DNA of 33,111 nt from Arenibacter certesii DSM 19833 (GCF_000429545.1 NZ_AUCB01000041.1:1-33111), one strand, 5' to 3'. Positions 16,786 to 25,176 are shown, numbered from the stretch's first letter. The notes: generated from the sequence alone by a model not told the origin. Numbers and translations: made by a program.

Positions 16786-17268
16786 TTATTTAAAGGGGAT
16801 TAATTCTCCTATTTTTTCATAGACCATATTACTTTCCCATCCTCTGTAAAACAGGTAATCTGCCAATTTTTTACGACGTTTCTGTATATCTTTCTCTTTA
16901 ATTTGTGTAAGCCGTTTTTTGGCTAACTCATTAAAAGTTTTTTCGTATTCCGAACTATCGATCTCTTCTAAAGCGGACGTAATATTAAATTTGGAAATAT
17001 CCCTATGCTTTAGTTCATTTTTGATTCTATTTTTCCCCCATTTTTTAATATTAAATTTCCCGCGGGCGAAGCTTTTGGCAAAGCGTTCTTCGTTAAGGTA
17101 ATTATCCTTGATGAGGTGTACTACTATTTGGTCTATAGCCTCAGGAATCATACGCATCTCCTTTAGCTTGGTAACAACTTCCTTATGGCACCTGTCTTGG
17201 TACGCACAATAGCTCTCCATTTTTTTAATGGCTTCGGTTACGGAGTAAGATCTATAAGGTTCTGTCAT
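16786..17268 (-). CDS. recX: Regulatory protein RecX
   Basis: 160 residues from the ATG at 17268. A GTG at 17301 would add 11 residues (IKTLEQQHIN) that the family lacks. RecX binds RecA filaments and limits recombination. The three-helix repeats are recognisable: YCAYQDRCHKEVVTKLKE, YLNEERFAKSFARGKFNIKK and WGKNRIKNELKHRDIS, with the last repeat RRKKLADYLFYRGWE. Length is normal. The gene converges on the small-barrel gene, with one shared terminator, and has about 340 bp of non-coding DNA upstream. Confidence 0.92.
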   Translation of the reverse strand: MTEPYRSYSVTEAIKKMESYCAYQDRCHKEVVTKLKEMRMIPEAIDQIVVHLIKDNYLNEERFAKSFARGKFNIKKWGKNRIKNELKHRDISKFNITSALEEIDSSEYEKTFNELAKKRLTQIKEKDIQKRRKKLADYLFYRGWESNMVYEKIGELIPFK

Positions 17269-17609
17269 ATTAATATGCTGTTGTTCTAGTGTTTTTATCA
17301 CTTCGGATAGTGGGTAAAGATAAGGCAGAAAAAGGGTATGGTAAATTTATGAGGATTGACTGTTGTGTTATTGCTTATAACATTTATGTGTCTAAGTTAC
17401 TATGGTTTTCTAACTTAGATTGAAATAGCTATTCTTCATGAAAATGGTTTTTTTATTGGGTGAAATAGCATGGTTAGGTCCTGTTGCTTGATGAGAACAT
17501 AGGTGATTATGCGCTATAAAGGAGTGCATTGGTATGGAGATTTGGAACTTTCTTATAGCTTTAAACTCTAAATTGTTATTATATTTACTTTCGATAAAAA
17601 CAAAATTAT
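17269..17609. other. Intergenic region between recX and the DUF1080 gene
   Basis: 341 bp, AT-rich, between divergent genes. A near-consensus -7 element TACTTTCG is at 17586-17593 (17 bp before the DUF1080 ATG). I see no gene, repeat or RNA in it. Confidence 0.5.
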
Positions 17610-18548
17610 ATGAATATTAGATCTAAAATATCTGGAGTTGTCTTATTCCTTTTCCTAACTATATCTTCATTTTCTTATTCCCAAATGATTAATCCTATTG
17701 AGGGAAGATGGAATATGGTTATCTCCCAGAATGGCAAGGAGCTCCCTTCTTGGTTAGAAATTCGCCATTCAGGAACACGTACTTTAGTAGGAAGATTTGT
17801 GTATGCTATGGGTAGTGCACGGCCTATTTCGGAAATAAGTATGAAGGACGATAAATTTACTTTTTCCATTCCTCCACAATGGGAAGATGGTAATAGGAAT
17901 ATGGAGTTTAGTGGTGTGTTAGATGGTGATGTACTAAGTGGCACCATGGTTTATACCGACGGTAAATCATATGAATGGGAAGCCGTGAGGGCGCCAAAAT
18001 TGGAATACATTAAAAATCCAAAGTGGGGAAAGCCACAAAATTTGATTAATGAAAACGATTTAAATGGGTGGCATGCATTAGGAAAAAACCAATGGTCTGT
18101 GGAATCTGGTATTCTAAAAAGTCCGAGATCTGGGGCTAATTTAGTTTCTGATGAAAAGTTTCAGGATTTTAAATTGCATTTGGAGTTCCGTTATCCTGAG
18201 GGAAGCAACAGTGGGGTATATCTTCGTGGACGTTATGAAGTGCAAATTACAGATAGTAAGGGGGCAGATCCGTCAGATATTGAGTTTAGTGGGATATACG
18301 GTTTTCTTACGCCTTCTGAGGTAGTAGCAAAGGAGGCAATGGAATGGCAAGAATATGATATTACATTAATTGGAAGGCGGGTAACGGTTGTTGCCAATGG
18401 AGTTACTGTCATTAAGGATCAGATTATTCCTGGGATTACAGGGGGTGCTTTGGATAGTAGGGAAGGGGAGCCTGGTCCTTTGTTGTTGCAGGGAGATCAC
18501 GGCCCAATAGAATTTAGAAATATTGTGATAACGCCCAGAGTAGAATAA
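17610..18548 (+). CDS. Secreted DUF1080 (3-keto-disaccharide hydrolase-like) protein
   Basis: 312 residues. Signal peptide to about residue 24 (VVLFLFLTISSFSYSQ). Residues about 27-130 form a beta-rich domain (IEGRWNMVISQNGKELPSW, GTMVYTDGKSYEW) that looks lipocalin-like and is not part of standard DUF1080. From about 140 to 310 is DUF1080 (LINENDLNGWHALGKNQWSVE, SNSGVYLRGRYEVQ, EWQEYDITLIGRRVTVV, LLLQGDHGPIEFRNI). DUF1080 proteins have a concanavalin-like fold; some are 3-keto-glycoside hydrolases acting on oxidised sugars. The gene stands alone and is followed by a hairpin terminator. Localisation to the periplasm or outer membrane is inferred from the signal peptide. Enzyme activity is not proven by the sequence. 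Confidence 0.88.
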   Translation: MNIRSKISGVVLFLFLTISSFSYSQMINPIEGRWNMVISQNGKELPSWLEIRHSGTRTLVGRFVYAMGSARPISEISMKDDKFTFSIPPQWEDGNRNMEFSGVLDGDVLSGTMVYTDGKSYEWEAVRAPKLEYIKNPKWGKPQNLINENDLNGWHALGKNQWSVESGILKSPRSGANLVSDEKFQDFKLHLEFRYPEGSNSGVYLRGRYEVQITDSKGADPSDIEFSGIYGFLTPSEVVAKEAMEWQEYDITLIGRRVTVVANGVTVIKDQIIPGITGGALDSREGEPGPLLLQGDHGPIEFRNIVITPRVE

Positions 18549-18598
18549 AATACACGTCGGGACTTTTAAAAGTTCTAAATAGTAGTTATTGAAACAAA

Positions 18599-18628
18599 AA
18601 AAGCGACTCCTTTTTGGTAGTCGCTTTT
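18599..18628. terminator. Bidirectional hairpin terminator
   Basis: AAAAGCGACT (18599-18608) pairs with AGTCGCTTTT (18619-18628), with further CC/GG pairing inside. It sits between the convergent DUF1080 and RNase G genes and ends two bases before the RNase G stop codon. Confidence 0.85.
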
Positions 18629-18630
18629 AT

Positions 18631-20178
18631 TTAATATATGGTTTTGCCGTCTTTATTCTTAAAACGGTATTCAAGATAAGTGTAGGCATCCCTTGGCTGA
18701 ATTTTTATCCATTTTTTATGCTCCAAGAACCACTTGGTGCGGATAGATGGAAAGCCTTTGGTTAAATAGGCGGCGATAAAGGGATGGATGTTTAAGATGA
18801 TCCCATTGTCCTTTGCCGGACCTTTTAGAAGTTTTTCCAAGTCTGAATTTATCTTGTCTATTAGTACAATAGGGGCTTCCACTTCTTGGCCAGGGCCATT
18901 AGGATTTGCCTCACTTGTTTTAATGTTCATTTCGGGTCTCACCCGTTGTCTTGTAATTTGTATCAGTCCAAACTTACTGGGAGGCAGTATTTTATGTTTG
19001 GCCCTATCGTCCTTCATCTCATCTCTAAGATGATCAAACAGGCGTCTTCTGTGTTCGCCTTTTGCCATGTCTATAAAGTCTACCACAATAATCCCTCCCA
19101 TATCGCGGAGTCTTAATTGTCTGGCAATTTCCGAAGCGGCCAATAGATTGACCTCTAGAGCGGTTTCTTCCTGATTTTTTGCTTTGTTGGATCTGTTGCC
19201 GCTATTTACATCAATAACATGCAGTGCTTCCGTATGTTCTATAATCAGATAGGCCCCCTTGCTCATTGTGGCTGTACGCCCAAAGGAAGTTTTGATCTGT
19301 CTTTCGATCCCAAATTTTTCAAAAATGGGGACAGAAGAAGAATACAACTTAACAATAGATTCTTTCTCTGGTGCAATTTCCTGCACGTAATCTTTTACTT
19401 GCTCAAAAAGCGTTTCATCATCCACATAAATCCCTGTATAGGAGTCGTTAAAAACATCCCTTAGAATGGAAGAGGCTCTATTAAGCTCTACCAAAACCTT
19501 GGATGGATGCGGAGCTTTTTGAATTTTATTGCACATTACTGACCATTTGTTCAGTAAACCTTGCAAATCTTTATCTAGTTCTGCTACTTTTTTGCCTTCT
19601 GCGACTGTTCGGATAATAACGCCAAACCCTTTTGGTTTAATGCTTCTTACGAGCCGTTTTAACCTATCTTTTTCTTCTTTACTCTCTATTTTCTGAGAGA
19701 CCGACACACGATCGGAAAAAGGGACCATGACCAAATAACGGCCCGCTATGGAAAGTTCTGAGCTTATTCGTGGTCCTTTTGTGGATATGGGTTCCTTAAC
19801 TATTTGTACAAGTAAGGATTGATTGGCTTTGATAACATCGTTAATGCTACCATTTTTGTCAATATCTTCTTCAAACTTAAAATTGCTTAAAGAATAGTCT
19901 TTTAATTTTCCTGAGCTAACGGCTTTTATGAATTTCAACATAGAAGCTAGTTGCGGGCCAAGGTCGTGGTAATGAAGAAAGGCATCCTTCTCATACCCCA
20001 CATTTACGAACGCCGCATTTAATCCGGTAACGGGTTTCCTGACTTTGGCGATCATAATATCGCCAACAGAAAAATCGTTACTGTCTTCTTCTTTGTGTAA
20101 TTCAGTGAGTTTCCCCTCCTTTAGCAAGGCAAAATCGACGGCATCGGAACTAGATCTTACGATCAATTCTCTATTCAC
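18631..20178 (-). CDS. rng: Ribonuclease G/E family endoribonuclease
   Basis: 515 residues from the GTG at 20178. This start gives MNRELIVRSSSDAVDFALL, as in Bacteroidetes RNase G; a GTG at 20226 would add 16 residues without a family match. The enzyme cleaves single-stranded, 5'-monophosphorylated RNA in rRNA processing and mRNA decay. The S1-like domain is near the N-terminus (VGDIMIAKVRKPVTGLNAAF, YEKDAFLHYHDLG). The catalytic magnesium aspartates are Asp323 in HVIDVNSGNRS and Asp367 in IIVVDFIDM. RQRVRPEM follows as usual. It lacks the long C-terminal scaffold of E. coli RNase E. The gene is downstream of HU and the small basic gene but separated from them by a terminator; a 9-bp inverted repeat lies in its leader. 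Confidence 0.94.
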   Translation of the reverse strand: MNRELIVRSSSDAVDFALLKEGKLTELHKEEDSNDFSVGDIMIAKVRKPVTGLNAAFVNVGYEKDAFLHYHDLGPQLASMLKFIKAVSSGKLKDYSLSNFKFEEDIDKNGSINDVIKANQSLLVQIVKEPISTKGPRISSELSIAGRYLVMVPFSDRVSVSQKIESKEEKDRLKRLVRSIKPKGFGVIIRTVAEGKKVAELDKDLQGLLNKWSVMCNKIQKAPHPSKVLVELNRASSILRDVFNDSYTGIYVDDETLFEQVKDYVQEIAPEKESIVKLYSSSVPIFEKFGIERQIKTSFGRTATMSKGAYLIIEHTEALHVIDVNSGNRSNKAKNQEETALEVNLLAASEIARQLRLRDMGGIIVVDFIDMAKGEHRRRLFDHLRDEMKDDRAKHKILPPSKFGLIQITRQRVRPEMNIKTSEANPNGPGQEVEAPIVLIDKINSDLEKLLKGPAKDNGIILNIHPFIAAYLTKGFPSIRTKWFLEHKKWIKIQPRDAYTYLEYRFKNKDGKTIY

Positions 20179-20273
20179 CTGAATTAATTTATATTCGCCC
20201 AAAATGTCGCACCCGAAGGATAACACAGGACAAATGATTAAACAATAATTTGTACAGGTTCTCTAAACCCGTC

Positions 20274-20293
20274 GAAATTCTCTTGAGAATTTC
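20274..20293. repeat. Perfect inverted repeat in the rng leader
   Basis: GAAATTCTC (20274-20282) and GAGAATTTC (20285-20293) pair perfectly around TT. In the mRNA this would be a tight hairpin about 95 bases before the rng start, or in DNA an operator-like palindrome. Confidence 0.6.
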
Positions 20294-20316
20294 TATGTCA
20301 ATGAACGTATAAAAAG

Positions 20317-20343
20317 AAAAAGTAGTTGTAGCAACTACTTTTT
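20317..20343 (-). terminator. Terminator after the small basic gene
   Basis: The arms AAAAAGTAGTTG and CAACTACTTTTT (20317-20328 and 20332-20343) pair over 12 bp with a three-base loop. On the minus strand it is followed by CTTTTT. The stop codon and last codons of the 29-residue gene lie inside the stem. Confidence 0.85.
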
Positions 20344-20424
20344 CTTGTGTCGGTTAGCTCTCCTGCGCTTCTTGCGCTTGTGAGTAGCTACCTTATGTCT
20401 TTTTCTTTTCTTACCGCTCGGCAT
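20335..20424 (-). CDS. 29-residue, very basic protein, probably ribosome-associated
   Basis: ATG at 20424, TAG at 20335-20337. The peptide begins MPSGKKRKRHKVATHKRKK and ends RRRANRHKKK; about 18 of 29 residues are Lys, Arg or His and there are no acidic residues. It lies 29 bp after HU on the same strand and ends in a strong terminator, so it is probably the second gene of an HU operon. The composition is that of small ribosomal proteins such as L34, L36, L38 or Thx. I recall closely similar short proteins in other Bacteroidetes between these same genes. Flavobacterium ribosomes contain an extra protein, bL38; this could be it, but I cannot confirm that from memory of the sequence. Too short for most gene finders. 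Confidence 0.75.
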   Translation of the reverse strand: MPSGKKRKRHKVATHKRKKRRRANRHKKK

Positions 20425-20453
20425 AAAGGTCTATTTTTTAGATTAATAATAAG

Positions 20454-20744
20454 TTATTTTACTAGTACATTACTTTTAACACCTTCTAGAAAAACCTTTG
20501 CAGGTTTAAACGCAGGGATATTGTGTGCTGGTATTTTTATGGTAGTATTCTTTGAAATATTTCTACCAGTCTTTTCGGCTCTTGTTTTAATGATAAAACT
20601 GCCAAATCCTCTTAAGTAAACGTTATCTCCGCTCTCTAAAGATGCTTTAACTTCTTCCATAAAGGTTTCTACCGTTGCTTGTACATCCCCTTTTTCAATG
20701 CCCAGCTTATCTGAGATTTTCGTTACAATTTCCGCTTTCGTCAT
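20454..20744 (-). CDS. HU/IHF-family DNA-binding protein
   Basis: 96 residues, the usual size. MTKAEIVTKISDKLGI begins the helical dimerisation part; the beta-arm region is YLRGFGSFIIKTRAEKTGRN and the tip KNTTIKIPAHNIPAFKPAK carries the conserved proline of the DNA-intercalating arm (IPAHNIPAF). It folds and bends DNA as a dimer in the nucleoid. It has a textbook promoter 39 bp upstream. The 29-residue basic gene follows after 29 bp. Member of the HU rather than a sequence-specific IHF subunit, but the sequence does not settle that. Confidence 0.95.
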   Translation of the reverse strand: MTKAEIVTKISDKLGIEKGDVQATVETFMEEVKASLESGDNVYLRGFGSFIIKTRAEKTGRNISKNTTIKIPAHNIPAFKPAKVFLEGVKSNVLVK

Positions 20745-20782
20745 GTTAAGTAAATATATTTCTATGTGTTTTTTTCGGGACG

Positions 20783-20812
20783 CAAATATATGAATTAAAT
20801 TATATCTTTCAA
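20783..20812 (-). promoter_or_regulatory. HU promoter (-33 TTG, -7 TATATTTG)
   Basis: On the minus strand TTG (20810-20812) and TATATTTG (20783-20790) are separated by exactly 19 bp, a full match to the Bacteroidetes housekeeping sigma consensus. The HU ATG is 38 bp downstream. Confidence 0.85.
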
Positions 20813-20846
20813 TGCATAAGAACTTAATTTTAAGATGCTAAACCAT

Positions 20847-20854
20847 TACTTTTG
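20847..20854 (+). promoter_or_regulatory. -7 promoter element for mutY
   Basis: TACTTTTG fits TAnnTTTG, 18 bp before the ATG at 20873. At the -33 distance there is TTA (20824-20826) in place of TTG. Confidence 0.55.
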
Positions 20855-20872
20855 TAAATTACACCTTACTAA

Positions 20873-21910
20873 ATGAGTTTTTCTAGAATTATTTTGGAGT
20901 GGTATAGCCTTCATAAAAGACGGCTCCCGTGGCGAAAGACCCGTGATCCGTATTTAATTTGGTTGTCAGAAATTATGTTGCAACAGACCCGCGTAGCTCA
21001 GGGAATTCCGTATTATTTAACATTTGTTAAGAGTTTTCCCACGGTACATCACCTTGCTAAAGCCAAGGAAGAACAGGTTTTAAAATTATGGCAAGGACTA
21101 GGGTATTATTCCAGGGCAAGGAATTTACATGCTACCGCCAAATTTATTTCGGAAGAACGTGATGGAATCTTCCCCGATACATATAAAGAGTTAATAAAAT
21201 TAAAAGGAATTGGGGATTATACGGCCAGTGCAATTGCCTCTATTTGTTTTGATCGGCCAGAAGCAGTTGTCGATGGTAATGTTTATAGAGTGTTGGCAAG
21301 GTACTACGGGGTAGAGTTACCTATTAATTCTAAAGAAGGGATAAGTTTCTTTAGGGAGCTTGCCCATAGAGTGAAAGATGTTCAAAATATAAAGGACTAT
21401 AATCAAGGGATAATGGAATTTGGTGCCTTGCAGTGCACTCCTAAAAATCCAGATTGTAACAGTTGCCCTTTACATAATGACTGTGTTGCTTTGGCTACCG
21501 ATAAAGTTGCTGTTTTACCAGTTAAAACAAAAAAGACTAAAATTAGAAAACGATATTTTAATTATCTGGTCGTAGTAGATGAAAATAATAGTACCTTGTT
21601 ACAACAACGAATTGGGCCTGGAATATGGCAAAATTTGTATGAGTTTCCACTGTTGGAAACCGATAAGGAGATTGAGCTGGAAGAAGTAGGCGAAAGTTTA
21701 AAGGGTATTGTGGCTGTGGAAGCGCCTTTTGAGGTATACTTATACAATGAGAATCAGGTGGTCCATAAATTATCTCATCAGCATTTGCATACGCGTTTTT
21801 GGATTATTCATGCTGCGGATAAGTTGGAGAATGGAATAAGAATTAGCGATCTGCATAAATATCCCGTGCCAGTTTTAATAGCGGATTTTATAAAAGCATT
21901 TAAAATTTAG
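20873..21910 (+). CDS. mutY: A/G-specific adenine glycosylase
   Basis: 345 residues. MutY removes adenine opposite 8-oxoguanine in base-excision repair. The catalytic glutamate is Glu33 in WLSEIMLQQTR, the helix-hairpin-helix is LKGIGDYTASAIASI with Asp134 in AVVDGNVYRVL, and the iron-sulfur cluster ligands are Cys188, Cys195, Cys198 and Cys204 (C-x6-C-x2-C-x5-C). The C-terminal NUDIX-like domain that reads 8-oxoG spans about 220-345. All key residues are present. It leads the conserved mutY-ssb-gldE-gldD gene order of Bacteroidetes and has its own -7 element. Confidence 0.96.
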   Translation: MSFSRIILEWYSLHKRRLPWRKTRDPYLIWLSEIMLQQTRVAQGIPYYLTFVKSFPTVHHLAKAKEEQVLKLWQGLGYYSRARNLHATAKFISEERDGIFPDTYKELIKLKGIGDYTASAIASICFDRPEAVVDGNVYRVLARYYGVELPINSKEGISFFRELAHRVKDVQNIKDYNQGIMEFGALQCTPKNPDCNSCPLHNDCVALATDKVAVLPVKTKKTKIRKRYFNYLVVVDENNSTLLQQRIGPGIWQNLYEFPLLETDKEIELEEVGESLKGIVAVEAPFEVYLYNENQVVHKLSHQHLHTRFWIIHAADKLENGIRISDLHKYPVPVLIADFIKAFKI

Positions 21911-21918
21911 TATTTTTG
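21911..21918 (+). promoter_or_regulatory. -7 promoter element for ssb
   Basis: TATTTTTG fits TAnnTTTG and begins right after the mutY stop codon, 16 bp before the ssb ATG. No TTG stands at the expected -33 position. Confidence 0.45.
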
Positions 21919-21934
21919 ACCTAAGATTTGATTT

Positions 21935-22399
21935 ATGAGTGGAACATTAAATAAAGTAATGCTGATTGGGCATTTAGGAGATGAAATTAAAATGCACTAT
22001 TTTGAAGGAGGCAATTGTATAGGAAGATTTCCATTGGCCACCAATGAAACGTATACTAACAGGCAGACCGGTGAAAGAGTGACCAATACGGACTGGCACA
22101 ATATTGTGGTGAGAAATAAAGCTGCCGAAGTTTGTGAGAAATATTTGTCCAAAGGTGATAAGGTGTATGTTGAAGGGCGTTTAAAAAATCGCCAGTGGCA
22201 AGGAGAGGACGGTAATACCCGTTATACTACCGAAGTGCACGTTCAAGAATTTACATTTTTGAGCACTAAAAAGGGCGATGATCCTGGCGCCCAGTCCAGC
22301 CAACAAAATCAGTCTCAAAACCTGGGGTCTATACCAAATAGGCCTAATGAACCTGTAGCTGGTAATGAGCCCGAACAGGAAGATGATTTACCTTTTTAA
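21935..22399 (+). CDS. ssb: Single-stranded DNA-binding protein
   Basis: 154 residues. The OB fold covers about 4-110: NKVMLIGHLGDEIKMHYFEG, GRFPLATNETYTNRQTGERV, DWHNIVVRNKAAEVCEKYL and KVYVEGRLKNRQW. A glutamine- and asparagine-rich linker follows, and the protein ends in EQEDDLPF, the acidic tip that binds repair and replication partners. It coats single-stranded DNA as a tetramer. It precedes gldE by 24 bp and probably shares a transcript with it. Confidence 0.96.
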   Translation: MSGTLNKVMLIGHLGDEIKMHYFEGGNCIGRFPLATNETYTNRQTGERVTNTDWHNIVVRNKAAEVCEKYLSKGDKVYVEGRLKNRQWQGEDGNTRYTTEVHVQEFTFLSTKKGDDPGAQSSQQNQSQNLGSIPNRPNEPVAGNEPEQEDDLPF

Positions 22400-22423
22400 G
22401 TCAATTAAAATAAAAACCTACTA

Positions 22424-23752
22424 GTGGATCCTGACCCCCTTAGTTTATTGTTGAATTTTATAGCAATTGATGTTGCTTTTGCGTTTAAAATCATACTGCT
22501 TATTCTTCTTTTATTATGCTCGGCCGTAATATCTGGAGCTGAAGTTGCTTTTTTTGGGCTTTCCTTGACGGAGCTTAAGGGAATTGAAGATAAAAATACC
22601 ACCAAGGGCAAAATAATTATAGATCTTTTAAATCGCCCTAAAAAGTTATTGGCTACGATTCTTATTGCCAATAATGCCATAAACATCGGTACCGTACTGT
22701 TGTTCAATCAAATAGCGAATACTATATTCAAGGATTTAGAATTTAGTATTTTAGGGTTAATTCCCGTCCGCTTTTTGTTGGAGGTAGTAGTCGTTACCTT
22801 TCTTATTTTAATGTTTGGGGAAATATTGCCAAAAGTCTATGCCAATAGGAACAAACTTACCTTTTCCTTTTTTATGGCTTACCCTTTAAAGGTGTTAGAC
22901 TTTTTATTATCTCCCTTAAGTTTGCCAATGAGATCGGGTACAATTCTGATCTATGAAAAATTGGGCAAACAAAAGTCCAGTTTAAGCGTGGATCATTTGT
23001 CACAGGCTTTGGAGTTGACCTCTGAAGGGGATACTACTAAGGAAGAGCAGAAAATATTGGAAGGTATTGTGTCTTTTGGAAATACAGATACCAAGCAGGT
23101 AATGCGTCCAAGGATAGATATTTTTGCGTTAAAAGAGGATATGAAATATCCAGAAGTATTGGTGGAGATACAGAAAAATGGATACTCTAGGATTCCTATA
23201 TTTTCCGAAAACATGGATAATGTTCTGGGCGTGTTATACGTTAAGGACTTGTTGCCCTATATAGATCGGAAGACTTTTAATTGGGTATCCCTCATAAGAG
23301 AGCCTTATTTTGTGCCTGAAAACAAGAAATTGGACGACCTATTATTGGAATTCCAGTCTAAAAAGAATCATTTGGCTATTGTAGTCGACGAATATGGGGG
23401 TACTTCAGGAATAGTTACCTTAGAAGATATTATTGAGGAAATTGTTGGGGATATAAGCGATGAGTTTGATGATGAGGATCTTATCTTCTCTAAGTTAGAT
23501 GATTTTAATTATGTGTTTGATGGAAAAACACCCCTACGCGATTTTTATAGGGTGGCAAAGATTGAAGATGAGGACGATTTTGAAGATAATAAAGGAGAGT
23601 CCGAAACCGTTGCCGGATTTGTTTTAGAGATAGCCGGAAGCTTTCCTAAAAGAGGAGAGACCGTGAGTTTTAAAGACTACAAATTTGTAGTGGAGAGCTT
23701 GGATAAAAAACGATTGAAACAAATTAAAGTTACCTTGCCCAATGAAGTATAG
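22424..23752 (+). CDS. gldE: Gliding motility-associated protein GldE (CNNM/CBS/CorC-type)
   Basis: 442 residues, beginning with GTG at 22424. The DUF21/CNNM membrane domain has about four helices (about 18-40, 75-98, 112-134, 145-165). A pair of CBS domains follows at about 225-345 (DTKQVMRPRIDIFALKEDM, VVDEYGGTSGIVTLEDIIEE), then a C-terminal CorC/HlyC-type domain at about 360-438. This is the architecture of magnesium/cobalt efflux-like proteins; in Flavobacterium, GldE is next to gldD and can partly replace it when overexpressed. It overlaps gldD by 11 bp and is thus translationally coupled. Motifs are complete. Confidence 0.93.
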   Translation: MDPDPLSLLLNFIAIDVAFAFKIILLILLLLCSAVISGAEVAFFGLSLTELKGIEDKNTTKGKIIIDLLNRPKKLLATILIANNAINIGTVLLFNQIANTIFKDLEFSILGLIPVRFLLEVVVVTFLILMFGEILPKVYANRNKLTFSFFMAYPLKVLDFLLSPLSLPMRSGTILIYEKLGKQKSSLSVDHLSQALELTSEGDTTKEEQKILEGIVSFGNTDTKQVMRPRIDIFALKEDMKYPEVLVEIQKNGYSRIPIFSENMDNVLGVLYVKDLLPYIDRKTFNWVSLIREPYFVPENKKLDDLLLEFQSKKNHLAIVVDEYGGTSGIVTLEDIIEEIVGDISDEFDDEDLIFSKLDDFNYVFDGKTPLRDFYRVAKIEDEDDFEDNKGESETVAGFVLEIAGSFPKRGETVSFKDYKFVVESLDKKRLKQIKVTLPNEV

Positions 23753-24296
23753 TGTTATAATTGTTTTTTGCTGCTTTCTTCTTGGTTCTTGTGAAGGGGA
23801 GGTTTTACCTAAACCAAATGCACTGCTCCGGTTAGAATATCCGGATACGGAACATACGACTTTTAAAGGGGATCATTTTACATTGGATCGGAATGTTATG
23901 GCTTCAATAAAATCTAAAAAAGGCAATTCCTTTATTTTGGATTACCCCTTAATGCAAGGTTCTATTTTTATTACCTATAAAGAAATAAACGGCGACTTGG
24001 ACAAACTTTTGACCGATGCTCAGAGATTAAGCTATGAGCACGCAGTAAAAGCCGATAACATACTAGAACAGCCATTTGTAAACGAGGAAGGTAAGGTGTA
24101 TGGAATGTACTATGAGGTGAAAGGAAACGCTGCCTCACAGGCGCAATTTTATGTTACGGACAGTACAGCGCATTTTGTAACTGGATCTTTATATTTCCAC
24201 GCTAAGCCAAATTACGATTCTATTTTACCAGCTGCGGCCTATCTGCAAAATGATATACGTAGAATAATGGAAACCTTAAAATGGATCGACGAGTAG
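23742..24296 (+). CDS. gldD: Gliding motility lipoprotein GldD
   Basis: 184 residues. Lipoprotein signal MKYSVIIVFCCFLLGSCEGE with lipobox LLGSC, so the mature protein starts at Cys17 and is lipid-anchored. The body has PKPNALLRLEYPDTEH and RLSYEHAVKADNI, typical of GldD. In F. johnsoniae gldD is needed for gliding and for type IX secretion-linked phenotypes, though its molecular role is unclear. It begins inside the end of gldE (11-bp overlap). The downstream 105 bp are convergent with a lipoprotein gene. Confidence 0.94.
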   Translation: MKYSVIIVFCCFLLGSCEGEVLPKPNALLRLEYPDTEHTTFKGDHFTLDRNVMASIKSKKGNSFILDYPLMQGSIFITYKEINGDLDKLLTDAQRLSYEHAVKADNILEQPFVNEEGKVYGMYYEVKGNAASQAQFYVTDSTAHFVTGSLYFHAKPNYDSILPAAAYLQNDIRRIMETLKWIDE

Positions 24297-24401
24297 GAAA
24301 TTTGTAGTGCCATTTAAAGGGTTATAATGTGTTTGTCTTTATTTGTCAGCAGAAGTATCAGGTGATTGAGGGGCTTAAAAATGCTTAAGAATTAAATTTA
24401 C

Positions 24402-24821
24402 TTACTCTTTTTTAAGTAATTCTTCTGCATTTTTAATGCTGGAGTTTATTTGGTCCCTAAGAACTTTAACCTTTTCTTCCTCCTCGTTTAACCATTGTTG
24501 TTTTTCTTCGGTAAGTGTTTTTCCCTTCATGATTTCTTCGCCATCAAATCGGTCGCCAAAATTTCTCATCCAATCCATCATGGATTTGTGGGCGTCTTTT
24601 AAGTCCTGTCTTGCTTTAGTGTAGGATTCTGCGGTATCACTTTTGGTAATTTCCTCATCCAATTCACTTATTAAATTGCCTATTGTACCCATTTTAGGCA
24701 TTACCTCATCATGTATGGCCAATACTTCTTTCATTTGAGAGGTGTCTTGCTTTGCCTCTTTGCAGGAATAAGACAAAGTGGTCAATACGGTAAGAACAAG
24801 GAACAATTGACAAGTTTTCAT
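24402..24821 (-). CDS. Helical lipoprotein, unknown function
   Basis: 139 residues. Signal MKTCQLFLVLTVLTTLSYSC with Cys20 as the lipid-modified residue. The mature protein is strongly charged and helical (HDEVMPKMGTIGNLISELDE, LTEEKQQWLNEEEEKVKVL), consistent with coiled coil or a helical bundle. Flavobacterial relatives are often labelled viral A-type inclusion protein, a name that carries no functional meaning. It is on the opposite strand from gldD and has a consensus -7 element upstream. Function unknown. Confidence 0.75.
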   Translation of the reverse strand: MKTCQLFLVLTVLTTLSYSCKEAKQDTSQMKEVLAIHDEVMPKMGTIGNLISELDEEITKSDTAESYTKARQDLKDAHKSMMDWMRNFGDRFDGEEIMKGKTLTEEKQQWLNEEEEKVKVLRDQINSSIKNAEELLKKE

Positions 24822-25176
24822 ATTAAGAATTTAAAATGCTTAGCGGCCTTTGGCACTAGAACATGGATTGATTAATTGAGAATCAAATATACGAAATATG
24901 GGAAATGCTAAGGGTATTTCAATTCTTATATGCTTAAGTAGGGCTATTGCAGTCTTTAATTCCACTTTATATATGAGAAATCTTCTAAATATTGAAGCAA
25001 TTATGATGGCTGCAGAGGGTGTTTAACAATGAAGTGTGATACAATTTAGGTTGGGATAGACGATAAGAATTGGGTTTCATTAGGTTTAATTCCAAGAAAG
25101 TTTAGTTCCTTGTTAATTTATGTGTTTTAATCATTAAAATTCTGTAATTTAAGGGGATAACCTAAAACACTAAACT
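24822..25176. other. Intergenic region between divergent lipoprotein and DUF4199 genes
   Basis: 355 bp. It contains the -7 element of the lipoprotein gene on the minus strand. I see no RNA gene, repeat or reading frame of note in it. Confidence 0.5.
24884..24891 (-). promoter_or_regulatory. -7 promoter element for the helical lipoprotein gene
   Basis: The minus strand reads TATATTTG, an exact TAnnTTTG, 62 bp upstream of the ATG at 24821. No TTG at 19-bp spacing. Confidence 0.5.
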
